The notes under the pieces: model-generated
What the model saw: the letters and a program-made list of their open reading frames with translations, nothing else
What the model was told of the DNA's origin: nothing
Databases searched by the model: none
DNA from: Enhydrobacter sp.
GTDB taxonomy: Bacteria; Pseudomonadota; Alphaproteobacteria; Reyranellales; Reyranellaceae
NCBI GenBank assembly: GCA_026126105.1
Contig: JAHCJV010000002.1
Location: 62,001-126,000 of the forward strand
Length of the DNA: 64,000 nucleotides
Direction: 5' to 3'
Position numbers and translations under genes: made by a program
Shown here: positions 27,180 to 37,300 of the stretch, piece by piece
Layout of the letters: every line of letters begins with the position of its first letter
Position numbering within the stretch: the first letter of the stretch is position 1

Positions 27180-28019
27180 TCAGGAGAACTCGACGAATAC
27201 CGGCCAATGATCCGAGGCAGTGGTACCGCGATCGATCCACGCGCGCTCGATCCTGGGCGCGAGATCGGGTGTGACGAAGACATGGTCGATGCGGCCCTCG
27301 CCCGGAAAGCTCTCGACACCCGCCTCGCTATTGCCGGCCGCCCGCCAGGCGTCGACCAGGCCGTAGGCCGCCATCCGTGGATATTCAGGATGCACGGGCG
27401 TGAAATTGAGATCGCCGGCGACGATTGCCGAGGCAGGCACGGCGAGCGCGGGCTCATGGAACAGAAAGCCGCCGGAGCCCGCACCATCCCAGGTCGCACC
27501 GACCGTCTCGCAGTTCTGAACGGCTTCGACCAACGCCCTAACCTGCGGCAGGCGCTGCGACGGGCCGACATGGCTCAGATGCGTGCAGTAGACCCGCAGC
27601 GGCCCTGACGGCACCATGACGACAGCCTCGATATAGCCACGCTGCAGGTCGAAGCCGGCGGCGAGCCGCGTCTTCGGCAACATGACACCGCGCGACCAGG
27701 CGATCGGCCAGCGCGAGACAATCGCGTTGCCGAAGCTGCGACGACGGTTGGTGATCCGACCCTGCGCGTCGACCGAGCTCGCATCGGCTTCCATCGGACC
27801 ATGGAATCGATAGTAGCGATTGAGTCGTGTGGCGATCTCCGCGGCCTGGTCGGCATGGCCGTTTTCCGGCCAGCCGCGCACGACCTCCTGCAGGCAGAAG
27901 ATGTCGACGTCGGCGAGCAGGTCGGCAATACGCGGCACGTCATAGGCCTCGTCTGCCCCGACGCCGTAGTGAATGTTGTAGGTAGCGAAAAGCACGTTGA
28001 ACCCTAGTTTACGAACCAC
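27180..28019 (-). CDS. Endonuclease/exonuclease/phosphatase family protein
   Basis: A 279-residue EEP-fold enzyme with the four expected motifs: ATYNIHYG, FCLQEV (metal Glu), VAGDLNFTPVHPE (Asp/Asn) and ASDHWPVFVEF (Asp-His). It could hydrolyse phosphodiesters of lipid head groups or nucleic acid. Being next to the ugp genes, a lipid phosphodiesterase role is plausible but only inferred. There is no signal peptide. It converges on the DUF3500 gene with 3 bp between stops and follows the 31-codon gene on the same strand. Confidence 0.86.
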   Translation of the reverse strand: MVRKLGFNVLFATYNIHYGVGADEAYDVPRIADLLADVDIFCLQEVVRGWPENGHADQAAEIATRLNRYYRFHGPMEADASSVDAQGRITNRRRSFGNAIVSRWPIAWSRGVMLPKTRLAAGFDLQRGYIEAVVMVPSGPLRVYCTHLSHVGPSQRLPQVRALVEAVQNCETVGATWDGAGSGGFLFHEPALAVPASAIVAGDLNFTPVHPEYPRMAAYGLVDAWRAAGNSEAGVESFPGEGRIDHVFVTPDLAPRIERAWIDRGTTASDHWPVFVEFS

Positions 28020-28035
28020 AGCTTCGACGCAGCGG

Positions 28036-28131
28036 TCACATCGGCTGCTCTGCAGCGAAGAATTGAAGCCAAACGAATGCGGCAGCAGCGATAACCGCCC
28101 CGATCAACAACACCTTTTTCTTCCAATCCAT
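28036..28131 (-). CDS. Putative 31-residue single-pass membrane microprotein
   Basis: This short frame starts at 28131 and encodes 31 residues: a short polar and basic head (MDWKKK), one hydrophobic span of about 19 residues (VLLIGAVIAAAAFVWLQFF) and a short tail (AAEQPM). The cytoplasm-side-positive rule is satisfied. A strong ribosome site GGGGGAG lies 7 bp upstream of the ATG. It is located between ugpC and the EEP-fold gene on the same strand, with a 78-bp gap to ugpC. No family was recognised. It is probably translated, but comparative or ribosome-profiling evidence would be needed to be certain. Confidence 0.6.
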   Translation of the reverse strand: MDWKKKVLLIGAVIAAAAFVWLQFFAAEQPM

Positions 28132-28209
28132 TCAAAGCTCCCCCGAGCCCGGCACTATGAAGCAGTTCGGGCGGCTGCGACATGAACAATGGGCGCCGCG
28201 CCGCTGCGA

Positions 28210-29301
<1,092 letters not shown>

Positions 29302-29322
29302 GGCCCTGCTTCTCCGTCTCGC

Positions 29323-30174
29323 CTACTTCTCGGTTTCGACCAGGCCGCGCACGAACTGGCGCTGCATGAAAGCGACGACCAGCACCGGCGGAAGCATGGC
29401 GAGCAGCGCCATCGCCATCAGCAGGTTCCACGCCGGCACTGCATCGACCACGTTGGCCTGACGCGAGACCGTCATCACGACGGTGTAGAAGCTCTCCTTG
29501 GTCGTGATCAGCAGGGGCCAGAGATACTGGTTCCAGCCGTAGATGAACTGAATCACGAACAGCGCCGCGATCGAGGTCCGGCTCATCGGCAGCAGAATGT
29601 CCCAGAAGAAGCGCATCGGCGAGGCACCGTCGACCCGCGCGGCCTCGGCCAGCTCGTCCGGAACGCTGAGGAAGAACTGCCGGAACAGGAAGGTCGCGGT
29701 CGCAGAGGCGATCAGCGGAATGATCAGGCCCGAGTAGGAGTCGAGCATGCCGAGACTGGCAACGACGCCGTAGGTCGGCACGATGCGCACCTCGACCGGC
29801 AGCATGAGCGTCACGAAGATCGCCCAGAAGAAGATCATGCGCAGCGGAAACCTGAAATAGACGATGGCAAAGGCCGAGATGATCGAGATGATGATCTTGC
29901 CAATCGCCACGCCAAGCGCCATCACCATGCTGTTCGTCAGCGTGACGATAAGCGGCACGCTGCCGGGTCGGCTCTTGTAGCCCTCGGTCAGGACGGTCGA
30001 GATGTTCTCGAACAGGTGGGGGCCGGGCCAGATCGGAACCGGCTGCCGCAGCATGGTGTCCTGGTCGTGGGTTGCAGCGACGAAAGTCATCCACACCGGA
30101 AAAGCAATGATGATGACACCCACGAGAACGACCAGGTGGCTGAGGAAGGTCACGAAGGGCCGGTTCTCGACCAT
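29323..30174 (-). CDS. ugpE: Glycerol 3-phosphate ABC permease subunit
   Basis: A 283-residue inner-membrane protein with six helices and the ABC coupling loop EAARVDGASPMRFFWDILLP, including the conserved EAA and G residues. The C-terminal end QRQFVRGLVETEK is UgpE-like. With UgpA it forms the channel driven by UgpC. Its start codon shares one base with the ugpA stop. Confidence 0.94.
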   Translation of the reverse strand: MVENRPFVTFLSHLVVLVGVIIIAFPVWMTFVAATHDQDTMLRQPVPIWPGPHLFENISTVLTEGYKSRPGSVPLIVTLTNSMVMALGVAIGKIIISIISAFAIVYFRFPLRMIFFWAIFVTLMLPVEVRIVPTYGVVASLGMLDSYSGLIIPLIASATATFLFRQFFLSVPDELAEAARVDGASPMRFFWDILLPMSRTSIAALFVIQFIYGWNQYLWPLLITTKESFYTVVMTVSRQANVVDAVPAWNLLMAMALLAMLPPVLVVAFMQRQFVRGLVETEK

Positions 30175-31055
30175 CAGTAATGGACCCGTCGTTCAATGTA
30201 TTTGAACTGGATGATGGTCAGCAGGATCACGATGACCATCAGGATGACCGACTGGGCCGAGGAGCCGCCGAGATCCTGGCCGCGAAAGCCGTCGTTGTAG
30301 ACCTTGTAGACGAGGATATTGGTGGCTTGGCCCGGCCCGCCCTGGGTGAGCGAGGCGATCACGCCGAAGGTGCCGAAGAAGGCATAGTTGACGTTTATCA
30401 CCAGGAGGAAAAAGCCGGTGGGCGAGAGAAGCGGAAAGGCGATGTCCCAGAACCGACGGCCGGGGCCCGCGCCGTCGATCGCCGCCGCCTCGATCAGCGA
30501 TTTGGGAATGGACTGAAGGCCGGCGAGAAAGAACAGGAAATTGTAGCTGACCTGGCTCCAGATCGCGACGATGACGACAAGGATAAGCGCCTGATTTCCG
30601 TTGGTGACGTAATTGAAGTCGATGCCGACGCCCTTGAGCATCCACGATACCGTGCCGACCGAGGGGTTGAACAGAAAGCCGAACAGCACGCCGGCGACGG
30701 CCGGTGCCACCGCATAAGGCCATACCAGGATAGACTTGTAGGCCGACGCGCCCCGGATGATGCGATCGGCCATCACCGCCAGCAGCAGCGAGATCGCCAG
30801 ACCCACCGTCGCCACCAGGAAGCTGAACACCACGGTGATGCGGACCGACTCGTAGTAGGAAGAGTCGTTCAACAGGTGGGTGAAGTTGTCGAACCAGACG
30901 AACTTGGTGTTGCCGCCAAACGCGTCCTCGGTGATCACCGACTGGAAGATCGCCTGACCGGTCGGCCAAAAGAAGAAGACTACCGTGATGACGATTTGAG
31001 GCGCCACAAGGAGATAGGGGAGCCAACGTTCGTTGAAGGTGACGCGCTTTTCCAT
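30174..31055 (-). CDS. ugpA: Glycerol 3-phosphate ABC permease subunit
   Basis: A 293-residue permease with six membrane helices and the coupling loop [20 protein letters not shown]. The opening [18 protein letters not shown] and the ending [11 protein letters not shown] are typical of UgpA. It is the partner of UgpE, which starts at its stop codon. Between it and ugpB is a palindromic repeat of about 95 bp, which may act as a transcript-processing or attenuation point and lower the permease level relative to the binding protein. Confidence 0.94.
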   Translation of the reverse strand: MEKRVTFNERWLPYLLVAPQIVITVVFFFWPTGQAIFQSVITEDAFGGNTKFVWFDNFTHLLNDSSYYESVRITVVFSFLVATVGLAISLLLAVMADRIIRGASAYKSILVWPYAVAPAVAGVLFGFLFNPSVGTVSWMLKGVGIDFNYVTNGNQALILVVIVAIWSQVSYNFLFFLAGLQSIPKSLIEAAAIDGAGPGRRFWDIAFPLLSPTGFFLLVINVNYAFFGTFGVIASLTQGGPGQATNILVYKVYNDGFRGQDLGGSSAQSVILMVIVILLTIIQFKYIERRVHY

Positions 31056-31083
31056 ACGTCAGCAGGCCGAAGGCTTCGTCAGG

Positions 31084-31178
31084 CTCCTCTCCCCCGGTAG
31101 GCGGAGAGGCGGGATGAGGGGGATGCGCATGATCGCCGAGGCCCCCTCACCCAACCTCTCCCCCTGACGGAGGAGAGG
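31084..31178. repeat. REP-like palindromic intergenic element (type 2)
   Basis: Two imperfect inverted arms face each other: the left arm is about 31084-31122 (CTCCTCTCCCCC ... GATGAGGGGG) and the right arm about 31142-31178 (CCCCCTCACCC ... GGAGGAGAGG). A central spacer of about 19 bp separates them. The element can fold into a long hairpin in RNA. It sits between ugpB and ugpA, a position where such repeats often stabilise the upstream message. The sequence differs from the accD-folC element, so it is a second repeat family. Confidence 0.65.
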
Positions 31179-31201
31179 ACGATGAGGAGACGCTCGATGC
31201 T

Positions 31202-32518
31202 CTACTTGTTGGCCGCTTCGAACTTCTTCAGCAGCTCGTTGCCGCGCTTCACCGCCTCGTCGAGAGCGGCCTTCGCGTCCTTCTTGCCGGACCACACGTT
31301 TTCCAGCTCCTCGTCGACCACGTCGCGGATCTGCACGAAGTTGCCGATGCGCAGGCCCTTCGAATTCTCGGTCGGCTCGTGAAGCGTGAGCTCCTTCACG
31401 GCGATGTCGCGGCCCGGGTTGTTCTTGTAGAAGCCCGAATCCTCGGTGAGCTTGGCGGCGGCAAGCGTGATCGGCACGTAGCCGGTCTGCTGATGCCATT
31501 GTGCCTGGACCTCAGGGCTCGACAGGAAGGTCAGGAACTTCGCGACTCCCTTGTACTCATCCTTCGGTCGGCCTTGCAGCACCCAAAGGGTTGCGCCGCC
31601 GATGATCGAATTCTGCGGCTCCGCCTTCACTTCGGGCGAGTACGGCATCATGGCGATGCCGACCTTGTCCTTGCCGAGCGCCTTTTCGATCGCCGAGGCC
31701 GAGCCCGACGAGGCGATGTGCATGGCGCACTCGCCGCCGGTCACCAGCGCCGTCGACTTGCCTTCACGGCCGCCATAGACGAAGCGCTTGTCCTTGCTCC
31801 AGTCGGCCAGCATCTGGATGAACTTGATCCGCGGCTCGTCGTTGAACTTGAGCTCGATGTCGGTGCCGCCGAAGCCGTTGGCCTTGGTCGCGTACGGCAG
31901 GTTGTGCCAGGCGCCGTAGTTCTCGATCATCGTCCAGGTCTGCCACTGCGGGGTGAAGCCGCACTTGCCTCCGGACGCCACGATCTTCGCGGCCGCCTCG
32001 CCCACTTCCTTCCAGGTCTTGGGTGGCGTGTTCGGATCGAGGCCCGCCTTCTGAAACATCTCCTTGTTCCAATAGAAGACCGGCGTCGAGGAATTGAACG
32101 GCATCGACAGCAGCTTGCCATCGGTCGTCGAGTAGTAGCCATAGACCGGACCGATGAACGCCTTGGGATCGAACGGCTCCTTGGCGTCCGCCATCACCTG
32201 GTAGACCGGATAGACTGCGCCCTTGGCGGCCATCATGTTGGCGGTGCCGACTTCGAAGACCTGCACGATGTGCGGCGCCTGCTTGGCACGGAAGGCGGCG
32301 ATCGCCGCTGTCAGGGTCTCTGTGTAGGAGCCCTTGTAGACAGGCGCGACTTTGTAATCTTTCTGCGACTTGTTGAACTGGTCGGCCAACGCATTGACAG
32401 CATCGCCGAGGTTGCCGCCCATCGCGTGCCACCATTGGATCTCGGTCTGCGCAGCGGCTCCGTGGACGCTGGCGAGCATTGCCACCGCAGCGACGGACGA
32501 AAGCAGGATACGTGACAT
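31202..32518 (-). CDS. ugpB: Periplasmic sn-glycerol 3-phosphate-binding protein
   Basis: A 438-residue family 1 solute-binding protein with a signal peptide (MSRILLSSVAAVAMLASVHGAAA). The mature protein begins with the UgpB signature QTEIQWWHAMGGNLG and has YKGSYTETLTAAIAAFRA and FEVGTANMMAAKGA. It captures glycerol 3-phosphate or glycerophosphodiesters for UgpAE-C. The start at 32518 has GGGAGGT about 8 bases ahead; an upstream ATG in the same frame would spoil the signal peptide. Confidence 0.95.
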   Translation of the reverse strand: MSRILLSSVAAVAMLASVHGAAAQTEIQWWHAMGGNLGDAVNALADQFNKSQKDYKVAPVYKGSYTETLTAAIAAFRAKQAPHIVQVFEVGTANMMAAKGAVYPVYQVMADAKEPFDPKAFIGPVYGYYSTTDGKLLSMPFNSSTPVFYWNKEMFQKAGLDPNTPPKTWKEVGEAAAKIVASGGKCGFTPQWQTWTMIENYGAWHNLPYATKANGFGGTDIELKFNDEPRIKFIQMLADWSKDKRFVYGGREGKSTALVTGGECAMHIASSGSASAIEKALGKDKVGIAMMPYSPEVKAEPQNSIIGGATLWVLQGRPKDEYKGVAKFLTFLSSPEVQAQWHQQTGYVPITLAAAKLTEDSGFYKNNPGRDIAVKELTLHEPTENSKGLRIGNFVQIRDVVDEELENVWSGKKDAKAALDEAVKRGNELLKKFEAANK

Positions 32519-32648
32519 GATCTGAAGACCTCCCAAAAGAACCCCGGATATATCCGTGGGCCGCACGACTTCACTGTGTCTGTTTTATTTCATTCCGGTT
32601 ACAGTCCATCAAGACCGTCCCCGTACGCAATCCCTAAATCTGCGGCGC

Positions 32649-33356
32649 TCAGGCGCCGAGTGCCTGCAGGATGACGTCGGGCGCATCGGTGATGACGCAG
32701 TCGACCCCCATCCCGACCAGCGCCCGCGCGACATCGCCGTCATTGATCGTGTAGACGCTCAACGCGTAGCCGCTCCTGCGCACCTCGACAGCTCGCGGTG
32801 CCGTCAGCCGCTTGCCGTTCGTGTTGATGCCCGCCGCCCCGACGGCCTCGGCGCGGGCGCGCCAGTCGTCGCCCAGCACATCAATCAGCAGTGCCCGCGC
32901 GAATTCAGGTGCCGCGTGGTACGCCGCCGCCAGCGAGGCGTCCTCGAAGCTCGACAGCAGCGGCGCCGGCAATGCGGACGGCCAGCAGCGCCGCAACGTT
33001 TCGACCGTAGCCCGCGCGGTCTCGGCCGCGCGCCCCGCGCACGGCTTGATTTCCACGTTGCAGCCCAGCCCCAGCTCGCGGAAGCAATCGATCGCCTCCT
33101 CGAAGGTCGGTACTTCCCGGGGAAGCTCGGCCCGCGGCATCTCGGCGACGAGCCGGTCGATCCCCATCGTGCGCGCGAGCGTGGAATCGTGCATCAAGAC
33201 AGGCACGCCATCGGCCGTCAGCTTGACGTCGATCTCGACCCAGCTCGCCCCGCGGCGCTTGGCTTCGCGGAAGGAGCCGAGGGTGTTTTCCGGGGCGTAG
33301 GCCATCGCCCCCCGATGACCGATGACCCTGGGCAGTTGAAGCATTTGCCAATCCAA
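32649..33356 (-). CDS. ugpQ: Glycerophosphodiester phosphodiesterase
   Basis: A 235-residue GDPD TIM barrel. Catalytic and metal residues are visible in VIGHRGAMAYAPENT (His-Arg and Glu), VEIDVKLTADGVPVLMHD (Glu, Asp and His) and CNVEIKP. It hydrolyses phospholipid head-group diesters to glycerol 3-phosphate and an alcohol. There is no signal peptide, so it acts in the cytoplasm like UgpQ. Here it lies upstream of ugpB rather than at the end of the operon as in enterics. A start at MLQLPR four codons later is possible. Confidence 0.92.
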   Translation of the reverse strand: MDWQMLQLPRVIGHRGAMAYAPENTLGSFREAKRRGASWVEIDVKLTADGVPVLMHDSTLARTMGIDRLVAEMPRAELPREVPTFEEAIDCFRELGLGCNVEIKPCAGRAAETARATVETLRRCWPSALPAPLLSSFEDASLAAAYHAAPEFARALLIDVLGDDWRARAEAVGAAGINTNGKRLTAPRAVEVRRSGYALSVYTINDGDVARALVGMGVDCVITDAPDVILQALGA

Positions 33357-33407
33357 CGCTTACTCGGGCGGTTAAGATGACGGTGCAATAGACGAGCGGG
33401 CTGCCTC

Positions 33408-34172
33408 ATGTCGACTTTTCCCGATCAATTCCGGCTCGTGGGCCGAACCGCTCTCGTGACCGGCTCCGGACGCGGGCTCGGTTGGGAGATGGTCAAGGCC
33501 CTGGCCGAGGCTGGCGCCCGGGTCCTGCTGCACGGGCGCTTGGCCGAGCGCCTGGCTCCCCGGGTCGCCGAGCTGCGCCGATCAGGATATGCCGCCGATG
33601 CAGTGGTGTTCGAAATGGCGGATCGCCCGGCGATGCGTGAGGCGCTAACCGGTGCCGGGCCGGTCGACGTGCTGATCCACAATGTCGGCGAACGCGACCG
33701 CCGGCCGTTCGCCGAAATCGAACCGGAAGACTTCGCCCGGCTGATCGATGTCGACCTTTCCGCCGCCCATGCCCTGATCCGGCTGGTGGTACCGGGCATG
33801 ATCAAGCAAGGCTGGGGTCGCCTGATCCTGGTGAGCTCGATCGCCGGCCAGCTCGCGGTCCCCGGCGCGTCCTCCTATATTGCCGCAAAGGCAGGCTTGG
33901 CGGCACTGGCCCGGGCTCTGGCAGCCGAACTCGGAGCATCCGGGATCACCACCAACGCCTTGTCGCCGGGCTTCTTCGGCACCGAGACAAATGCCGACTT
34001 GATGGTGTCGCCAATGGGAGAGCGACAGCGCCAACGCTGCCCGGCAAAGCGTTGGGCACGGCCGGAAGAAATCGCCGGAGCAGCGTTGTTCCTGGCTTCC
34101 CCTGCCGCCTCCTACGTCAACGGCCATACGCTGGTCGTGGACGGTGGCGTCTCGGCGACCTATCTCGCCTGA
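33408..34172 (+). CDS. SDR-family oxidoreductase
   Basis: A 254-residue classical short-chain dehydrogenase. The cofactor loop is VTGSGRGLG, the structural Asn-containing segment HNVGERDRRP, the catalytic Ser in LVSSIAGQ and YIAAKAG (YxxxK). It ends with SYVNGHTLVVDGG. It is similar in style to gluconate 5-dehydrogenase or 3-oxoacyl-ACP reductase enzymes; the substrate is not predictable. It is divergent from ugpQ with a 51-bp gap. Confidence 0.9.
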   Translation: MSTFPDQFRLVGRTALVTGSGRGLGWEMVKALAEAGARVLLHGRLAERLAPRVAELRRSGYAADAVVFEMADRPAMREALTGAGPVDVLIHNVGERDRRPFAEIEPEDFARLIDVDLSAAHALIRLVVPGMIKQGWGRLILVSSIAGQLAVPGASSYIAAKAGLAALARALAAELGASGITTNALSPGFFGTETNADLMVSPMGERQRQRCPAKRWARPEEIAGAALFLASPAASYVNGHTLVVDGGVSATYLA

Positions 34173-34294
34173 GGCGAACGGCGAAGGCACCGCCCAGCAA
34201 CGAATCAATCTAGGTCGCGAAGCGGCCATCACTGGCTCCACCACTGCACGGAGTGTTGCCAGCGCGTGCCGTGGGGAATCCGCTCTTGGAACTA

Positions 34295-34320
34295 CGAGGG
34301 CCGCAGGAAAGCGGCCCTCG
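34295..34320. terminator. Strong bidirectional hairpin between convergent genes
   Basis: A perfect 10-bp GC-rich stem (CGAGGGCCGC / GCGGCCCTCG) has a 6-nt loop AGGAAA. It lies in the 181-bp gap between the SDR stop and the stop of the glycine-rich protein gene, where both transcripts must end. Neither side carries a T-run, so it is a stem-type terminator or stabiliser rather than a textbook intrinsic terminator. Confidence 0.6.
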
Positions 34321-34353
34321 TGCAGCAGTTGATCAGGCAGCAGTTGCGTTCGA

Positions 34354-37300
34354 TCAGGAAGGCGCGGCAAGAGTCAAGTGGTGTTCCGGCTCGGCAAAGC
34401 TTGAAGGCGCAGTGCTGCCCACGCCAGCACTCGGGTCGAAGCTCGCCATCGCAGAGCTGAAGGCGAGTTCGGTCGACGGCGGATCGCCGATGAGAACCTC
34501 GAAGTTGAAACCTTGGCCGATGCTCGTCGTATTCAAAGTCAGTTCGAGGTCGAGGTCGAGCGCGGCACCGAACTGGGTGATGTCTCCCAGGTCGAGCGTG
34601 TTGTTGGTGAAGAACGCCACGGCCGCGTTGGCGTCGGTGAAGGTCTGCTTGAACAGCGAGTCGCCGTCGCCCTCCACCTCGAACGTCATGCTGGCAAAGC
34701 CGCTGCCGAGCTTCACCCCGTCGTAGAGGCCGAGGATCAGGTTGCCGGGGTTGGCGAGCTGCGTCAGGTCGATGTCGATGTGGATGCTGCTGGTCGACAC
34801 CTGAGCGTCCGAGGCCGACTTCGAGTAGCCGCCGCCCATCTCGGCGATGCCGAAGAATGACGGGGAGGCCTTGGGATCGAACGCCGCCTTGATGTTGGCG
34901 TTGGCGTCCAGCACCTCCTCGACGGCGGAGACGTCGGGCAGAAGAGTGAGATGGGCGACCGCCTGCTGTTTGGTGGCGATGTCGGTAACGTGGAAGTTGC
35001 TGACCTGCGCCAGTGCCGTCGCCTTGCCGCCGACGTCGCCCTCGGCCTCGGCGCCTGCCGAGATGATGCCAAGCCGACCGGGAGCGGTGAAGGCGGAGGC
35101 CTTTACGTCACCGTCGATCCCGGTGCCCACTGCCGTCGCCGTGGCTGCCGTGTTGCCGCCTGGTCCGCCGGCTGCGTCGGCTTCCGAGGTGACGAGGTGG
35201 CCGACCACGCTGCTGGTGGCGATCGCATTGCCCTTCGTGCCGTCGCCGCCGCCGCCCACCGCGATCGCCTTGCCATTGGCGTCGCCCGCGCTCTCCAGAG
35301 TGAGTTTCGCGGTCGCCGCTCCACCCTTGCTGGTCAGAACGCCGCCGTGGCCGCCCCGGCCGCCGTGCGCCTCGACGACGGCGTCGATCGACTTCGCCGG
35401 CAAGTCGCTGTCGGCGTCCTTGATCGTCAGCTTCGACACCGCGGCGCCGCCGTCGCCGCCGTGAATGCTGCCGTCTCCCAGGCTCGCGCCACCGTCGCCG
35501 CCGTAGGCTTCCTGAACCAGCGACACATGGCTGCCGCCGCCGGACGACGAGACGGCGTTGCTCAGCGTGACGCCCGCCCCCGCGCCACCTGCCGCGCCGG
35601 AGAAGCCGGTGCCGCCATTGCCGCCGGTCGCCTCGGCCTTCGCCGAAACCTCCTCGGCGGCGCCAACCGTGGTCGCCCTTGCCTGCGCATTGGCGCCGCC
35701 GCCAGCGCCGCCGCTATGCCCGACTCCCCACCCGTCGCCGCCCCGGCCGCCGGTCGCTTCCGCATGCACTGTCGGAGAGGCCGGGTGCGAGTTGCCTTTC
35801 GACGCCGAAAGGGCGGCAGACGCGCTGGCCGCACCGCCGGCGCCGCCGTTCCCGTCACCGATCGCGCGTCCGCCATTGCCGCCGGTCGCCTCGGCGCCGC
35901 CCTCCATGGTGCCGAAGCCGATCAAGGTCAGGCGCGCCGTCGCCTGCCCGCCGGCCCCGGCGGCCGCATTCTGGCCAGCGCCGCCGTTGCCGCCGACCGC
36001 GATCGAATGCGCAGTGAGTCCCAGGCTGTCGTGGGCGATGGTGTCACCGAAAGTGAGTGACGACTTCGCCTTGCCACCAGCCCCGGCGGCCGTCGATTCA
36101 CCGGAGCCGCCGCGACCGCCGCGCGCCGTCTGCGTCAGTTCCAGCGTGCCCGCGTGCGCGGCCACGCCGGTCACCGCATCGGTCAGGCTGACACTGCCGC
36201 CCAGGCCACCGCCCGCGCCACCGTCACCCGCCTGCGCCGTCGCGGCGACCTTGACCGAGGCACCGACAGCGCTGCTGCTGCCGGCAGCCGAGGCTTTGGC
36301 GCTGCCGCCCGAGCCACCACCGGCGCCGCCCTCGCCGCCCCGGGCGACCGCCGAGGATTCCACGCTACCTCTTGCGCCGGAGACATAGGAGAAGGCGTTG
36401 GACGAGCCGCCGTTGGCTGCGGCCTGGCCGTTGCCGCCGGCACCACCCGCCCCGCCGATCGCCGTCGCGGTGCCCTTGACCAGCAGGCTCTCCTGCGCGA
36501 GCGGATGGGCCGCGTCGTCGAATGCAAGGCTGCTGGTCGCCGCGCCGGCCGCACCGCCGTTATTGCCGCCCTTGCCGCCGATCGCCGTCTGGTTGAGCTG
36601 CAAGGTACCGCCGCCCGACGAGCCGCCCACCATGTTGGTCAGCGAAACCGAGGCGCCACTGCCGCCATTGTCGCCGCCGGCACCGCCGGTTGCAGTCGCA
36701 CTCGCGGTGACGATCCCGTCGCCGGTGCTGTTGGCGGTCGCACCGGCGCTGGCACTGCCGCCATCGCCGCCCTTGCCGGTGGTGGCCCGCCCGCCGGCGC
36801 CGCCCGTGGCGGTGGCGATGGCCGTTACCGCATCGGTATGCACGGTCGTCGTGCTGCTGGCCGACGCCTGCGCCACGGCGCCGCCGCCCTTGCCGCCGCC
36901 TGTCTCGAGACGATTGATCGCGGCATCGCCGCCGGTGGCGACGCTGGACATCGAGACGCCCCGGGTGCCCTTCACGGTGCCTAGAGCCGTGGCGGCACCG
37001 CCGTTGCCGGCCACGAGGCCAGTCGCCGGCCCGCCGAACGACTCGCCGGCGGCACCGCCCTTGGCCGCTACCGTGGCGACGATCGACTTGCTCTTCGTAG
37101 CGTTGCTCGCATCGTCGAAGATCAGGCTCGAGGACGCCGCGCCGCCGGAACCTGTGCGGTCGAAGAAGGCGACGCCGCCCGCGCCGCCGACTGCCGTCTG
37201 CGACAGGATGAGCTGGCCACCTTCGGTCGATCCGGTGACGGCGTTCGTTAACGTGCTGGCCGCACCGTCGGCCCCGCCGCCGGAATGGCCGGCCCCAGTG

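Noticed and set aside
35029..37254. CRISPR-like or tandem-repeat array on the DNA level
   Set aside because: The periodic GCC-rich pattern is explained by glycine codons of one long open frame; repeats are 150-207 residues apart and diverged, without spacer structure.
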